Of a stretch of DNA of 64,000 bases, positions 8,828-17,853 are shown one piece after another. How positions within the stretch are numbered: position 1 is the stretch's first letter; each line of letters opens with the position of its first letter. The notes under the pieces are model-generated. The model searched no databases. It was given only the letters and a program-made list of their open reading frames with translations, and was not told the origin of the DNA. The position numbers and the translations under genes are program-made. This DNA comes from Thiopseudomonas sp964394445. GTDB taxonomy: Bacteria > Pseudomonadota > Gammaproteobacteria > Pseudomonadales > Pseudomonadaceae. Location: positions 1 through 64,000 of the forward strand of contig CAYMXO010000005.1 of NCBI GenBank assembly GCA_964394445.1, in the 5' to 3' direction.

Positions 8828-8948
8828 GACTTCTCCATGCGCAGCAAAGATGCGCAATAAAGGTTGCAAGTTCAGGGGTAAAGCAGGAAGGAAGACCCGG
8901 CGCATGCACGGGCCATGCAGCAGCACAGGCTGCCAACAGAATTCCGTC

Positions 8949-9112
<164 letters not shown>

Positions 9113-9156
9113 TACCTGACAGCAAGCATGCCTGCCACCAGCAAAATACGGCACAC

Positions 9157-9204
<48 letters not shown>

Positions 9205-9217
9205 GCAGCATCCAGAC

Positions 9218-9360
9218 ACCGCGACAGCATCCCGCCAGTGGCGGGACACAAGCCCTCCCCCACACCAGGCAGATTTCGGGCCGGACAGGACCGCAGGCAG
9301 GCATCAGCGCAGCGCAGCCTGACGAAGCGTCCTGCCCGGCCCAGCCGCCGCAGTGTAAAA
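9218..9360 (+). repeat. Dispersed intergenic repeat, copy A
   Basis: It begins ACCGCGACAGCATCCCGCC and contains the hairpin CCCGCC-agt-GGCGGG (9231-9245), then CAGATTTCGGGCCG, CAGCCTGACGAAGCGTCCTG and CAGCCGCCGCAGT. The same blocks in the same order occur at 61672-61866 and, partly changed, at 61985-62166. It is not coding: reading frames in the copies are interrupted and have no domain. It lies between ribE's control region and valS. Confidence 0.75.
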
Positions 9361-9409
9361 ACCACCCATCCACGCCCAACACCACAACACATAACCCGTC
9401 AAACACCCC

Positions 9410-9439
9410 CTGCATTCCACAGCCTGTCTAGGGTATAAT
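9410..9439 (+). promoter_or_regulatory. Putative valS promoter
   Basis: A perfect TATAAT (9434-9439) lies 47 bases before the valS ATG. CTGCAT at 9410-9415 could serve as the -35, with an 18-base spacer. The consensus -10 is the main support. Confidence 0.6.
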
Positions 9440-9486
9440 CACCCGTTTATCGATTCGCCGCATTTACACAGGGTTCCTGCCACATC

Positions 9487-12342
9487 ATGGATAAAACCTA
9501 TCAGCCGCACGCCATTGAAGCCAACTGGTACCAAAACTGGGAAAACAACATGTATTTTGCCCCCCAGGGTTCCGGTGATTCCTACACCATCATGATTCCG
9601 CCGCCGAACGTCACCGGCAGCCTGCACATGGGTCACGGCTTCAACAACGCCATCATGGATGCGCTGATCCGTTACCGCCGCATGCAAGGTCGCAACACCC
9701 TGTGGCAGCCGGGTACCGACCATGCCGGCATCGCCACCCAGATGGTGGTCGAGCGCCAGCTCGAAGCCCTCGGTCAAACCCGCCACGACCTGGGCCGCGA
9801 GGCCTTCCTCGACAAGGTCTGGCAGTGGAAAGAACAGTCCGGCGGCACCATTACGCGCCAGATCCGTCGCCTCGGCAGCTCGGTAGACTGGAGCCGCGAA
9901 CGCTTCACCATGGATGCCGGCCTGTCCGAAGCCGTCAAGGAAGCCTTTGTCCGCCTGTATGACGACGGCCTGATTTATCGTGGCAAGCGTCTGGTCAACT
10001 GGGACCCGCAATTCCACACCGCCATTTCCGACCTGGAAGTGGAAAACCACGACGAACAGGGCCACCTGTGGAACCTGCGCTACCCTCTGGCTGATGGCGC
10101 CACCACCGCCGACGGCAAAAACTATCTGGTCGTGGCGACAACCCGTCCGGAAACCATGCTCGGTGATACCGCCGTGGCCGTACACCCGGACGACGAGCGT
10201 TACAAGGCCCTGATTGGCCAGTTTGTTGACCTGCCACTGGTCGGCCGTCGCATCCCGATCGTCGGTGATGATTACTGCGACCCCGAGTTTGGCACCGGTT
10301 GCGTCAAGATCACCCCGGCCCACGACTTCAACGACTACGAAGTCGGCAAGCGCCACAACCTGCCACTGATCAACATTCTGGATCAGGACGCAGCGATTCT
10401 GGCCCAAGCACAGATTTTCAACAGCGACGGCAGCCATAACAATGAGCTGGACGCCAGCCTGCCGGAAGCCTTTGCCGGCCTCGACCGTTTCGAGGCCCGC
10501 AAGCTGATAGTTGCCGCACTGGAAAGTGATGGCCTGCTGGAAAGCATCGAACCCCATGCGCTGAAAACACCCCGCGGCGACCGCTCCGGCGCGGTAATCG
10601 AGCCATGGCTGACCGACCAGTGGTACGTTTCCACCAAACCGCTGGCCGGGCCGGCGATTGCCGCCGTGGAAGACGGCCGCATCCAGTTTGTGCCCAGGCA
10701 GTACGAAAACATGTACTTCAGCTGGATGCGTGACATCCAGGACTGGTGCATCTCGCGCCAGCTATGGTGGGGTCACCGCATTCCGGCCTGGTATGACGAA
10801 TCCGGCAAGGTCTATGTCGGTCGTACCGAAGCCGAGGTGCGGGAAAAATACAGCCTGGCAGCCGACCTCGCACTGCGCCAGGACGAAGACGTACTTGATA
10901 CCTGGTTCAGCTCCGGCTTGTGGACTTTCTCCACCCTGGGCTGGCCGGAACAGACCGAATTCCTCGAAACCTTCCACCCCACCGATGTGCTGGTGACAGG
11001 TTTTGACATCATCTTCTTCTGGGTTGCCCGCATGATCATGCTGACCATGCATCTGGTCAAACATGAAGACGGCAGCCCGCAGATTCCGTTCAAAACCGTC
11101 TATGTCCATGGCCTGGTGCGCGACAGCCAGGGCCACAAGATGTCCAAGTCCCGCGGCAACGTGCTGGACCCGCTGGACATCATCGACGGTATCGACCTTG
11201 AGTCACTGGTAAAAAAACGCACCAGCGGCATGATGCAGCCACAAATGGCCGCCGCCATTGAAAAGCAGACCCGCGAAGAGTTTGCCGACGGCATTGCCAG
11301 CTACGGCACCGACGCCCTGCGCTTTACCTTCTGCTCACTGGCCTCCACCGGCCGCGACATCAAGTTCGACATGGGCCGGGTAGAAGGCTATCGCAACTTC
11401 TGCAACAAAATCTGGAACGCCGCGCGTTACGTATTGATGCAGTGCGAAGACAAGGATGTGGGGCTGGGTACGGAGCAGGAGGTCGAACTGACGGTGGCCG
11501 ACCGCTGGATTATCTCCCAGTTGCAGCGCACCGAGCAGGAAGTCACCCGCCAGCTGGACCAGTTCCGCTTCGACCTGGCCGCCAACGCCCTGTACGAATT
11601 TATCTGGAACCAGTATTGCGACTGGTACCTGGAGCTGTCCAAGCCGGTACTGTGGGACGAAGAAGCTCCCGCCGAGCGCACCCGCGGCACCCGCCGCACC
11701 CTGGTACGCGTGCTGGAAGCAGCCCTGCGTCTGGCACATCCGTTCATGCCTTTCATTACCGAAGAAATCTGGCAGCGCATTGCACCGCTGGCCGGCAAGA
11801 GCGGCAGCACCATCATGCTGCAGCCCTTCCCGGTCAGTGAAGATGACCAGCTGGATGCCCAGGCTGAAGGCGACATCGAGTGGTTGAAGAACGTGATGCT
11901 GGCGGTGCGCAACATCCGTGCCGAAATGAATATCGGGCCGGGCAAGCCCATTCCGCTGTATCTGGCCAACAGCAGCGCCGAAGACCGCCGCCGTCTGCAG
12001 GTCAATGAAATCACTCTGGCCAAACTGGCCAGGCTGGAATCCATCAGCACGCTTGGAGCCGGGCAGACAGCGCCGATGTCGGCCACCGCCCTGGTCGGCG
12101 ACATGCAAGTGCTGGTACCCATGGCCGGCCTGATCGATACCCGTGCCGAGCTGGCCCGTCTGGACAAGGAAATCAAGCGTCTGGAAGGTGAAATCAAGCG
12201 GGTGGCCGGCAAGCTGTCAAACCAGGGTTTTGTTGCCAAGGCGCCACCTGCAGTGATTGAAAAAGAACGCGCCAAACAGGCCGAATATGAACATGCGCTA
12301 GAGCAATTAACCGAACAACGTGCCAAAATGGCCAGCCTGTAA
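9487..12342 (+). CDS. valS: Valyl-tRNA synthetase
   Basis: A 951-residue class I synthetase that charges tRNA-Val with valine. The HIGH motif is PNVTGSLHMGHGF near residue 42, and the KMSKS motif is GHKMSKSRGN near residue 556. The editing (CP1) domain has the VATTRPETMLGDTAVAV signature. The anticodon-binding domain follows, and a C-terminal coiled-coil arm (ARLDKEIKRLEGEIKRV) contacts the tRNA. Length and order are standard. No strong ribosome site is visible before ATG 9487. Confidence 0.97.
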   Translation: MDKTYQPHAIEANWYQNWENNMYFAPQGSGDSYTIMIPPPNVTGSLHMGHGFNNAIMDALIRYRRMQGRNTLWQPGTDHAGIATQMVVERQLEALGQTRHDLGREAFLDKVWQWKEQSGGTITRQIRRLGSSVDWSRERFTMDAGLSEAVKEAFVRLYDDGLIYRGKRLVNWDPQFHTAISDLEVENHDEQGHLWNLRYPLADGATTADGKNYLVVATTRPETMLGDTAVAVHPDDERYKALIGQFVDLPLVGRRIPIVGDDYCDPEFGTGCVKITPAHDFNDYEVGKRHNLPLINILDQDAAILAQAQIFNSDGSHNNELDASLPEAFAGLDRFEARKLIVAALESDGLLESIEPHALKTPRGDRSGAVIEPWLTDQWYVSTKPLAGPAIAAVEDGRIQFVPRQYENMYFSWMRDIQDWCISRQLWWGHRIPAWYDESGKVYVGRTEAEVREKYSLAADLALRQDEDVLDTWFSSGLWTFSTLGWPEQTEFLETFHPTDVLVTGFDIIFFWVARMIMLTMHLVKHEDGSPQIPFKTVYVHGLVRDSQGHKMSKSRGNVLDPLDIIDGIDLESLVKKRTSGMMQPQMAAAIEKQTREEFADGIASYGTDALRFTFCSLASTGRDIKFDMGRVEGYRNFCNKIWNAARYVLMQCEDKDVGLGTEQEVELTVADRWIISQLQRTEQEVTRQLDQFRFDLAANALYEFIWNQYCDWYLELSKPVLWDEEAPAERTRGTRRTLVRVLEAALRLAHPFMPFITEEIWQRIAPLAGKSGSTIMLQPFPVSEDDQLDAQAEGDIEWLKNVMLAVRNIRAEMNIGPGKPIPLYLANSSAEDRRRLQVNEITLAKLARLESISTLGAGQTAPMSATALVGDMQVLVPMAGLIDTRAELARLDKEIKRLEGEIKRVAGKLSNQGFVAKAPPAVIEKERAKQAEYEHALEQLTEQRAKMASL

Positions 12343-12471
12343 GCATCGCAGCTGCAGGCTGGCCATTGCCAGCTACGCTGCTCAACGTACTTGCGGCCGG
12401 AAAACCGGCCCCATAATAGAAAAATAACGAAGCGGAGCTGTGTGCATACAGCCCCAAGCAGGAGAACACAG

Positions 12472-13446
12472 ATGCTCAAACTCCCGAAATCTGCCGTACT
12501 GACCCTTGGCGCCCTGACTCTGGCAATGGGTAGCACCCTGGCTGGCGCTGCCGATGTAAAATCCGTGGCCGTTACCGCCATTGTCGAACACCCGGCACTG
12601 GACTCCGCCCGCGACGGCATCCTTGAAGCCCTGAACGACGCCGGCTACAAGCAGGGGGAAAACCTCAAGTGGCAATACCAGAGCGCCCAGGGCAACACCG
12701 GCACCGCAGCCCAGATTGCCCGCAAGTTTATCGGTGACAAGGCCGACGTTCTGGTTGGTATCGCCACCCCGACTGCCCAGGCACTGGCTGCCGGTACCAA
12801 ACAGATCCCCATTGTGTTCACTGCTGTTACCGATCCGGTTCAGGCACAACTTACACCTAGCTGGGAAGCCAGCGGCACCAACGTCACTGGCGTGTCCGAC
12901 CTGCTGGAGCTGGACAAGCAAATCGAGCTGATCAAGGAAATCGTGCCCGGCGTGAAAAAAATCGGCATGGTCTACAACCCCGGTGAAGCCAACTCGGTTG
13001 CCGTGGTTGAGGCCTTCAAGAAAATGCTGCCCGAGCACGGTCTGGAGCTGGTCGAAGCCGCCGCCCCGCGCACCGTTGACGTGCGCAACGCCGCCCTTAG
13101 CCTGGCCGGCAAGGTTGACGTGATCTACACCAACACCGACAACAACGTGGTTTCCGCCTATGAAGCCATGGCCAAGGTGGGCAACGACACCAAAACCCCG
13201 CTGATTGCCTCGGATACCGACAGCGTCAAGCGTGGCGCCATTGCCGCCATGGGTGTTGACTATCACGACCTGGGCCTGCAAACCGGCCGCGTAGTCGTAC
13301 GCATTCTGGAAGGCGAAAAGCCTGGTGATATTGCACCACAAACCAGCGAAAACCTGCAGCTGTTCATCAACGTCACCGCCGCTGAAAAGCAGGGCGTGCT
13401 GCTGTCTGAAGAACTGCTGCTGCGCGCAACGGAAATCATTCGCTAA
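12472..13446 (+). CDS. ABC transporter periplasmic substrate-binding protein (ABC_sub_bind / COG2984 family)
   Basis: A 324-residue protein with a signal peptide cleaved after about residue 24 (AGAAD). It shows PF04392-type features: AVTAIVEHPALDSARDGI, ADVLVGIATPTAQAL, PIVFTAVTDPVQAQL, NVTGVSDLL and KKIGMVYNPGEANS. This family binds small molecules, in some bacteria reported to be tryptophan/aromatic amino acids, for an ABC importer. The ATG at 12472 has AGGAG 8 bases upstream; a longer frame from 12391 overlaps the leader hairpin GCTGT-gtgcat-ACAGC. It is followed by its permease and ATPase genes. The substrate here is unknown. Confidence 0.9.
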   Translation: MLKLPKSAVLTLGALTLAMGSTLAGAADVKSVAVTAIVEHPALDSARDGILEALNDAGYKQGENLKWQYQSAQGNTGTAAQIARKFIGDKADVLVGIATPTAQALAAGTKQIPIVFTAVTDPVQAQLTPSWEASGTNVTGVSDLLELDKQIELIKEIVPGVKKIGMVYNPGEANSVAVVEAFKKMLPEHGLELVEAAAPRTVDVRNAALSLAGKVDVIYTNTDNNVVSAYEAMAKVGNDTKTPLIASDTDSVKRGAIAAMGVDYHDLGLQTGRVVVRILEGEKPGDIAPQTSENLQLFINVTAAEKQGVLLSEELLLRATEIIR

Positions 13447-13460
13447 CGGTCACTGCCTGA

Positions 13461-13489
13461 GTGCCGGCCCCTGCGCCGGCACTTTTTAT
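13461..13489 (+). terminator. Intra-operon hairpin terminator / attenuator
   Basis: GTGCCGGC, a 6-base loop CCCTGC, then GCCGGCAC and TTTTTAT: an 8-bp GC-rich stem followed by a U tract. It lies 15 bases after the binding-protein stop and 25 bases before the permease start, so a fraction of transcripts probably ends here. Confidence 0.85.
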
Positions 13490-13514
13490 CCCACAACCAA
13501 CGAATTCGTCCTGC

Positions 13515-14405
13515 ATGTCCTGGTTTTCCTTCTTCGGCGCGCTTGAAATCGGCCTGATTTTCAGCCTGGTCGCCCTCGGTGTCTTCATTTCCTTCCGCTT
13601 GCTGCGTTTTCCCGACCTGACTGTTGACGGCAGCTTTCCTCTGGGCGGTGCCATCGGCGCGGTCTGCATTGCCAGCGGCATGGATCCTTTTCTGGCGACC
13701 GTACTGGCCACCCTGGCCGGCGCCCTGGCCGGTGTCGTTACCGCCCTGCTCAACGTATACCTGCGCATCATGGATCTGCTCGCCAGCATCCTGATGATGA
13801 TTGCGCTGTATTCGGTCAACCTGCGCATCATGGGCCGGCCCAACATTCCATTGATCATGGAGCCGACTGTATTCAGCGTGCTGCAACCGGAATGGATTGC
13901 CGACTATATTGGCCGGCCGCTGATCATGATTGTCATTGTCGTGCTGGCCAAACTGGGCCTGGACGCCTACTTTGCCACCCGCCAGGGCCTGGCCATCCGT
14001 GCTACAGGTTCCAACCCGCGCATGGCGCGCGCCCAGGGCGTCAACACCGGCGCCATGATCATTCTCGGCATGGCCATCTCCAACGGTCTGGTTGGCCTGG
14101 CCGGCGCCCTGTTTGCCCAGACCCAGGGCGGTGCCGACATCTCCATGGGTATCGGCACCATCGTCATTGGCCTGGCCGCCGTGATTGTCGGCGAAAGCAT
14201 CCTGCCTTCACGCCGGATTTTCATGCTGACACTGGCCGTCGTCCTGGGTGCCGTGGTTTACCGCTTCTTTATCGCCCTGGCGCTCAACAGTGACTTCATC
14301 GGTCTGGAAGCCCAGGACCTCAACCTGGTCACCGCCGTACTGGTTACCATTGCTCTGGTCATTCCCCTGTTCAAGCAGCGCCTGGCGCGGCGCCGGAGTC
14401 TGTGA
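13515..14405 (+). CDS. ABC transporter permease (COG4120 family)
   Basis: A 296-residue membrane protein with about eight hydrophobic segments. It starts MSWFSFFGALEIGLIFSLVA and includes the family-typical FRLLRFPDLTVDGSFPLGGA, ATGSNPRMARAQG (cytoplasmic EAA-like loop) and GLAAVIVGESILPSR. It forms the membrane pore with the binding protein upstream and the ATPase downstream. The ATG at 13515 has no clear ribosome site; a GTG frame from 13461 would begin inside the terminator hairpin and is unlikely. The stop overlaps the alternative GTG start of the ATPase gene. Confidence 0.88.
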   Translation: MSWFSFFGALEIGLIFSLVALGVFISFRLLRFPDLTVDGSFPLGGAIGAVCIASGMDPFLATVLATLAGALAGVVTALLNVYLRIMDLLASILMMIALYSVNLRIMGRPNIPLIMEPTVFSVLQPEWIADYIGRPLIMIVIVVLAKLGLDAYFATRQGLAIRATGSNPRMARAQGVNTGAMIILGMAISNGLVGLAGALFAQTQGGADISMGIGTIVIGLAAVIVGESILPSRRIFMLTLAVVLGAVVYRFFIALALNSDFIGLEAQDLNLVTAVLVTIALVIPLFKQRLARRRSL

Positions 14406-14407
14406 TC

Positions 14408-15202
14408 ATGCTCAAAGCCAGCGACCTGAAAATCACCTTCAATCCGGGCACGCCCATTGAAACCCGCGCGCTGCAAGGGTTATCACTGGAAATCCCAACC
14501 GGTCAGTTTGTTACCGTGATCGGTACCAACGGGGCCGGCAAGTCCACTTTCCTCAATGCGGTTTCCGGTGATCTGCCGACCGACAGCGGCAGCATCCTGA
14601 TTGACGATTGCGACGTCACCCGTATGCCGGTCTGGACCCGCGCGGCCCGTGTTGCGCGGGTATTTCAGGACCCGATGGCAGGTACCTGTGAAGACCTGAC
14701 CATTGAAGAAAACATGGCGCTGGCCCAACGCCGTGGCGCCTCGCGTGGCCTTGGCTGGGCGGTGAAGAGCAACCAGCGCGACTATTACCGCGAACAGCTG
14801 GAGCGCCTCGGGCTCGGTCTGGAAAACCGCCTCACCGACCGCATCGGCCTGCTCTCCGGCGGCCAGCGCCAGGCCGTCAGCCTGTTGATGGCAGCACTGC
14901 AGCCTTCGCGCATCCTGCTGCTGGACGAACACACCGCCGCCCTCGACCCGCGCACCGCCGATTTCGTGCTGGAGCTGACCCAGCGTATCGTTGCGGAAAA
15001 ACAGCTGACCACCATGATGGTCACCCACAGCATGCGACAGGCGCTGGATGTGGGCGACCGTACCGTCATGCTGCACCAGGGCCAGGTGGTACTGGATGTC
15101 AGCGGAGAACAACGCAAGGGCATGCAGATTACCGATCTGCTACAGATGTTTGAAAAAGTGCGCGGCGAAAAAATCAGCGACGATGCCTTGTTGCTCGGTT
15201 AA
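14408..15202 (+). CDS. ABC transporter ATP-binding protein (COG1101 family)
   Basis: A 264-residue nucleotide-binding subunit. The Walker A is GTNGAGKST, the Q-loop is VARVFQDPMAG, the signature is LSGGQRQAVSL, the Walker B is ILLLDEHTAALD and the switch histidine is VTHSM. DEH replaces the usual DEP, which is typical of COG1101. The ATG at 14408 has GGAG 9 bases upstream; a GTG at 14402 overlapping the permease stop is also possible. With the two upstream genes it forms a complete importer. A bidirectional terminator follows about 95 bases later. Confidence 0.92.
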   Translation: MLKASDLKITFNPGTPIETRALQGLSLEIPTGQFVTVIGTNGAGKSTFLNAVSGDLPTDSGSILIDDCDVTRMPVWTRAARVARVFQDPMAGTCEDLTIEENMALAQRRGASRGLGWAVKSNQRDYYREQLERLGLGLENRLTDRIGLLSGGQRQAVSLLMAALQPSRILLLDEHTAALDPRTADFVLELTQRIVAEKQLTTMMVTHSMRQALDVGDRTVMLHQGQVVLDVSGEQRKGMQITDLLQMFEKVRGEKISDDALLLG

Positions 15203-15295
15203 CAAACGCTGCGCTTTTGCATCCGCTCGTGAGTGATTGCAGGCCAGTTTTCAGGCTGGCCACCGTCCAAAGCCAAGACAAGTAACCGCCCATAA

Positions 15296-15324
15296 AAAAG
15301 CCCGCCAAAATGGCGGGCTTTGCA
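15296..15324. terminator. Bidirectional rho-independent terminator
   Basis: AAGCCCGCC-aaaa-TGGCGGGCTTT, preceded by a run of A and followed by T. It sits between convergent genes (the ABC ATPase and the secreted protein gene) and can work for both. Confidence 0.9.
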
Positions 15325-15348
15325 TTCCCCCGGAAACATGGCCGGCGG

Positions 15349-15843
15349 TCAATTACCCAGCTTGATCCAGTCACCCAGCCGGATCTTGCAGGATGCAGCC
15401 GTCTCGTTGACCCGCTGCAGGATTTCATCATTCAGGTCGGCAGCCGCAAAGCCGAACTTCTCGGCCTGTACTTCCATTGAGCCCACATGGCCATTCAGGT
15501 ACCTGTTGTACATGCTGCAGCCGATGGGCTTGCCATCATCACCGATGGTGTCATTCTGGTGCAGCTTGAAAAACGCATCCGAGTAGCGCACGGCCGACTC
15601 GACATAACAGGCCCTGAATGCCTTGCGCGCTTCTTCCGCAGTAGCCTGCTCCTGCACATTCTTGGCCGCCATACCCACCACGTGAGTACACTCATACACG
15701 GGCAGCTCACCCTCCACCACCTTGGCCCATGCCGCACCAAAGCTTTTCTGATAGGGCTCGGCAACCTCAGGCATATCAGCAGCCTGGGCCAGTCCGCCCA
15801 ACGCAAGGCCCAGCACACAGGCGGACAGCACTTTTACTTTCAT
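15349..15843 (-). CDS. Small secreted protein of unknown function
   Basis: A 164-residue protein with a clear signal peptide (MKVKVLSACVLGLALGGLAQA, then AD). The mature part is about 143 residues, mostly polar, with four cysteines (in YECTH, RACYVES, IGCSMYN and AASCKIR), suggesting two disulfides in the periplasm. I do not recognise the family. The ATG at 15843 has AAGGTGA 6 bases upstream and is preferred over an ATG six codons upstream. It stands alone between a terminator and the gene-poor region beside ssrA. Confidence 0.75.
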   Translation of the reverse strand: MKVKVLSACVLGLALGGLAQAADMPEVAEPYQKSFGAAWAKVVEGELPVYECTHVVGMAAKNVQEQATAEEARKAFRACYVESAVRYSDAFFKLHQNDTIGDDGKPIGCSMYNRYLNGHVGSMEVQAEKFGFAAADLNDEILQRVNETAASCKIRLGDWIKLGN

Positions 15844-16243
15844 ACATTCACCTTTTGGCAATAAAAATCTCGTGTGGCTTCCATGCTGTTACAAAGAAAA
15901 TCCTACTCCTGTTTGCAGGTAAATAGACATAGTGCGGCATTATGTCACTGAATGCCCGCAGCGCCGGAGCTGCATTAAGGCTTTTCATCACGCCATCGCC
16001 AGGGTTGCGTCACACAAAGTCAGGCAGCGGAAGCAGAACCCCTGATGCAATACTCCTTTCGGGTTCAGTCCCCGGGCCTGTACCACCCTTCTGTACGTGT
16101 CACAAGCCATGACTACAGCCAGCTGCCCATGGGGTACCGCCTGGAATGCCAAAGCATGTGTCTTGCGACACCAGAGGAAATACACATATTGGTTTACAGT
16201 ATCCCAGAGAATCATACCGGGTTTGGTTCAATATTCTGGTATT
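15844..16243. other. Gene-poor region upstream of the integrase relic
   Basis: About 400 bases without a credible gene. Short frames exist on both strands but lack ribosome sites and domains. It is less GC-rich than its surroundings. Together with the integrase tail next to it, it may be the residue of a lost island. Confidence 0.5.
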
Positions 16244-16390
16244 ACAAAAATCCTCGGGCAGGTAACCATGCGCTATGCGCATCTTGCGCCGGATCACCTG
16301 GCTGATACTTTACAGCTCAATCCTCTGGTTTCTTTCGACACTTTATCGACACCAGCAACCCAGAAAAGAAAAACCCCTGAAAATGCCTAG
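16244..16390 (+). pseudogene. C-terminal relic of a phage/island tyrosine integrase
   Basis: The frame ending at the stop 16388-16390 reads TKILGQVTMRYAHLAPDHLA, then DTLQLNPLVSFDTLS. This matches the end of ssrA/tRNA-type site-specific recombinases, ILGH-x(n)-TMRYAHLAP-x-HL, including the nucleophile tyrosine. Between ILG and TMRY the usual H-K-T-x-x-M segment is missing or shortened, and nothing upstream encodes the rest of the enzyme. It points toward the 3' end of ssrA 28 bases away, the usual place for an island integrase, so it is read as a decayed remnant. Confidence 0.72.
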
Positions 16391-16413
16391 CATAATCAGG
16401 GGTTTGCGTTGCG
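16372..16413 (-). terminator. ssrA terminator
   Basis: The inverted repeat AAACCCCTGA / TCAGGGGTTT flanks a roughly 15-base loop. On the minus strand it ends in GGGGTTTTTC. It begins about 5 bases after the mature tmRNA 3' end. Confidence 0.85.
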
Positions 16414-16417
16414 TATT

Positions 16418-16773
16418 TGGTGGAGCCGGGGGGATTTGAACCCCCGTCCGCCAGCACTCTGCTTTCGGTTCTACATGCGTAGTCATCTCTACTGGGTTAA
16501 CTCCTCACCGCCCGAGTGACAGGGTGTTTGGAGCGAGCTGTGTAAGTTTTAGCCGTTACGCCCACAGCGTGCTTGGCGGCGATCCTGTTCTATCTGACTG
16601 TCCTGAATTCGGGTTTACAGGCATCCCCTAAGGACAGCTAGCGGGCTTAAGCCGCCAGAGCGTAGTTGTCGTCGTTGGCAACTATCAGTGTGCAACAGTG
16701 GATTTACGAGTTCTGTTACCAACTCGGCACGCCCCTCAAGTTTCGCAACCGGCGTCGAATCCTAATCGGCCCC
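16418..16773 (-). ncRNA. ssrA: tmRNA (SsrA)
   Basis: A 356-nt one-piece tmRNA. The 5' end is GGGGCCGATTAGGATTCGAC, and the 3' end contains GGTTCAAATCC and GGCTCCACCA, giving the tRNA-Ala-like acceptor half. The resume codon and tag frame (16679-16647) read GCC AAC GAC GAC AAC TAC, then GCT CTG GCG GCT TAA, giving ANDDNYALAA, the same tag as Pseudomonas aeruginosa. tmRNA rescues stalled ribosomes with SmpB. Its 3' end is a common integration site, consistent with the integrase relic downstream. Confidence 0.98.
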
Positions 16774-16803
16774 GACAGGGTTGTTACCTGTGGATGGAGG
16801 TGA

Positions 16804-16832
16804 ATCTTACCAGCTTTTGCTGGTCTTGTCGA
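16804..16832 (-). promoter_or_regulatory. Promoter of ssrA
   Basis: The minus strand shows TCGACA (16832-16827), a 17-base spacer and TAAGAT (16809-16804), close to the sigma-70 consensus. The predicted start lies about 25-30 bases before the mature tmRNA 5' end, consistent with a precursor trimmed by RNase P. Confidence 0.7.
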
Positions 16833-16917
16833 TGTTGCCGGCCTGTTTGCTAATGGGCCGGCAGCTGACAACCGTTTCCCTTCCGTGATTGCTTGATGGG
16901 GTCCTGGCGCAGCTTTT

Positions 16918-17853
16918 TCAAGCCTTGCGCTGCAACAAGGCCGAACCCCAGGACAAGCCGACACCGAAACCGCTGATCAGTACATTTTTCCACCCGGGAT
17001 TATCAGCGTAGTGTTCGAGCAACATGGGAATGGAGGAAGACACGGTGTTACCGGCACCAAACATGTTCTTGACCACCTTGTGACCATGCTCTTCGCCGAG
17101 ACGCTTGGCAATGGCATCGACAATCGCACCACTGCCCTGGTGCAGACAGATGGCCTGCACGTCATCAAAAGTCAGCCCTGCCTGATCCAGCACTTCCTGC
17201 ATGTGCGGGATGATTTTCAGGCTGGCAAAATTGAACACCTGACGCCCGTTCATGTGGAAGTGGCCATCGCGCACCACGAGATATTCAGCGCCGCCGCCAT
17301 CACCGCCAAACACGCTGGAACCCAGCAACCATTGTGGTTGCTCACTGGTCATCCAGGTGGCGGTGGCCGCATCACCAAACAGCAGCGTGGTCATGCGGTC
17401 TTCGCGATCCATGATTTTTGAATAAGGGTCAGCCGTTACCAGCAGTGCGTTCTTCAGCCCGGTGGCCTGCATGAAACCCTTGGCCACATACAGACCATAC
17501 ACATAACCCGAGCAACCCAGGCCAACATCAAAGCAGGCAACCGTGGTCGGCAAGCCAAGCTTGTGCTGAACAATTGCCGAGGTATGTGGCAGCTGTTCGG
17601 CGTCACCGTTTTGTGTAACCACAATCAGCGCCTGGACATCATCCAGCTTGAGGTCAGGGTTCTTGGCCAGCAGCCTTTCCACTGCCTTGACGGCAAGGTC
17701 GGAAGTTTCTTCAGACTCATCCTTCACGGACAAGGTTGTCGTGCCGAGTTTTGCGTTGACGAAATCCTCGTCACGACCAAATTTTTGCGCCTGGGCTATG
17801 TTGTCGATCCGCCCTTCGGGGATGTAGCTGGCAATGCTGCGAATACCAATCAT
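16918..17853 (-). CDS. 3-oxoacyl-ACP synthase III family protein (FabH-like)
   Basis: A 311-residue thiolase-fold condensing enzyme. The catalytic triad is visible: Cys in DVGLGCSGYVYGL (about residue 112), His in ICLHQGSGAI and Asn in FGAGNTVSSSIP. It starts MIGIRSIASYIPEGRIDN, close to FabH-type proteins but diverged from the housekeeping FabH. The expected chemistry is decarboxylating condensation of an acyl-CoA or acyl-ACP with malonyl-ACP, in fatty acid initiation or a special acyl product. It stands alone upstream of ssrA, and no fab genes are nearby. The exact substrate is unknown. Confidence 0.85.
   Translation of the reverse strand: MIGIRSIASYIPEGRIDNIAQAQKFGRDEDFVNAKLGTTTLSVKDESEETSDLAVKAVERLLAKNPDLKLDDVQALIVVTQNGDAEQLPHTSAIVQHKLGLPTTVACFDVGLGCSGYVYGLYVAKGFMQATGLKNALLVTADPYSKIMDREDRMTTLLFGDAATATWMTSEQPQWLLGSSVFGGDGGGAEYLVVRDGHFHMNGRQVFNFASLKIIPHMQEVLDQAGLTFDDVQAICLHQGSGAIVDAIAKRLGEEHGHKVVKNMFGAGNTVSSSIPMLLEHYADNPGWKNVLISGFGVGLSWGSALLQRKA

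Noticed and set aside
9439..10557. Long antisense frame of 372 residues opposite valS
   Set aside because: A shadow of the strongly biased codons of valS. Its composition is repetitive, with no family match and no start signal. Similar shadows at 12382-13341, 36205-37275 and 2857-3738 were dropped for the same reason.
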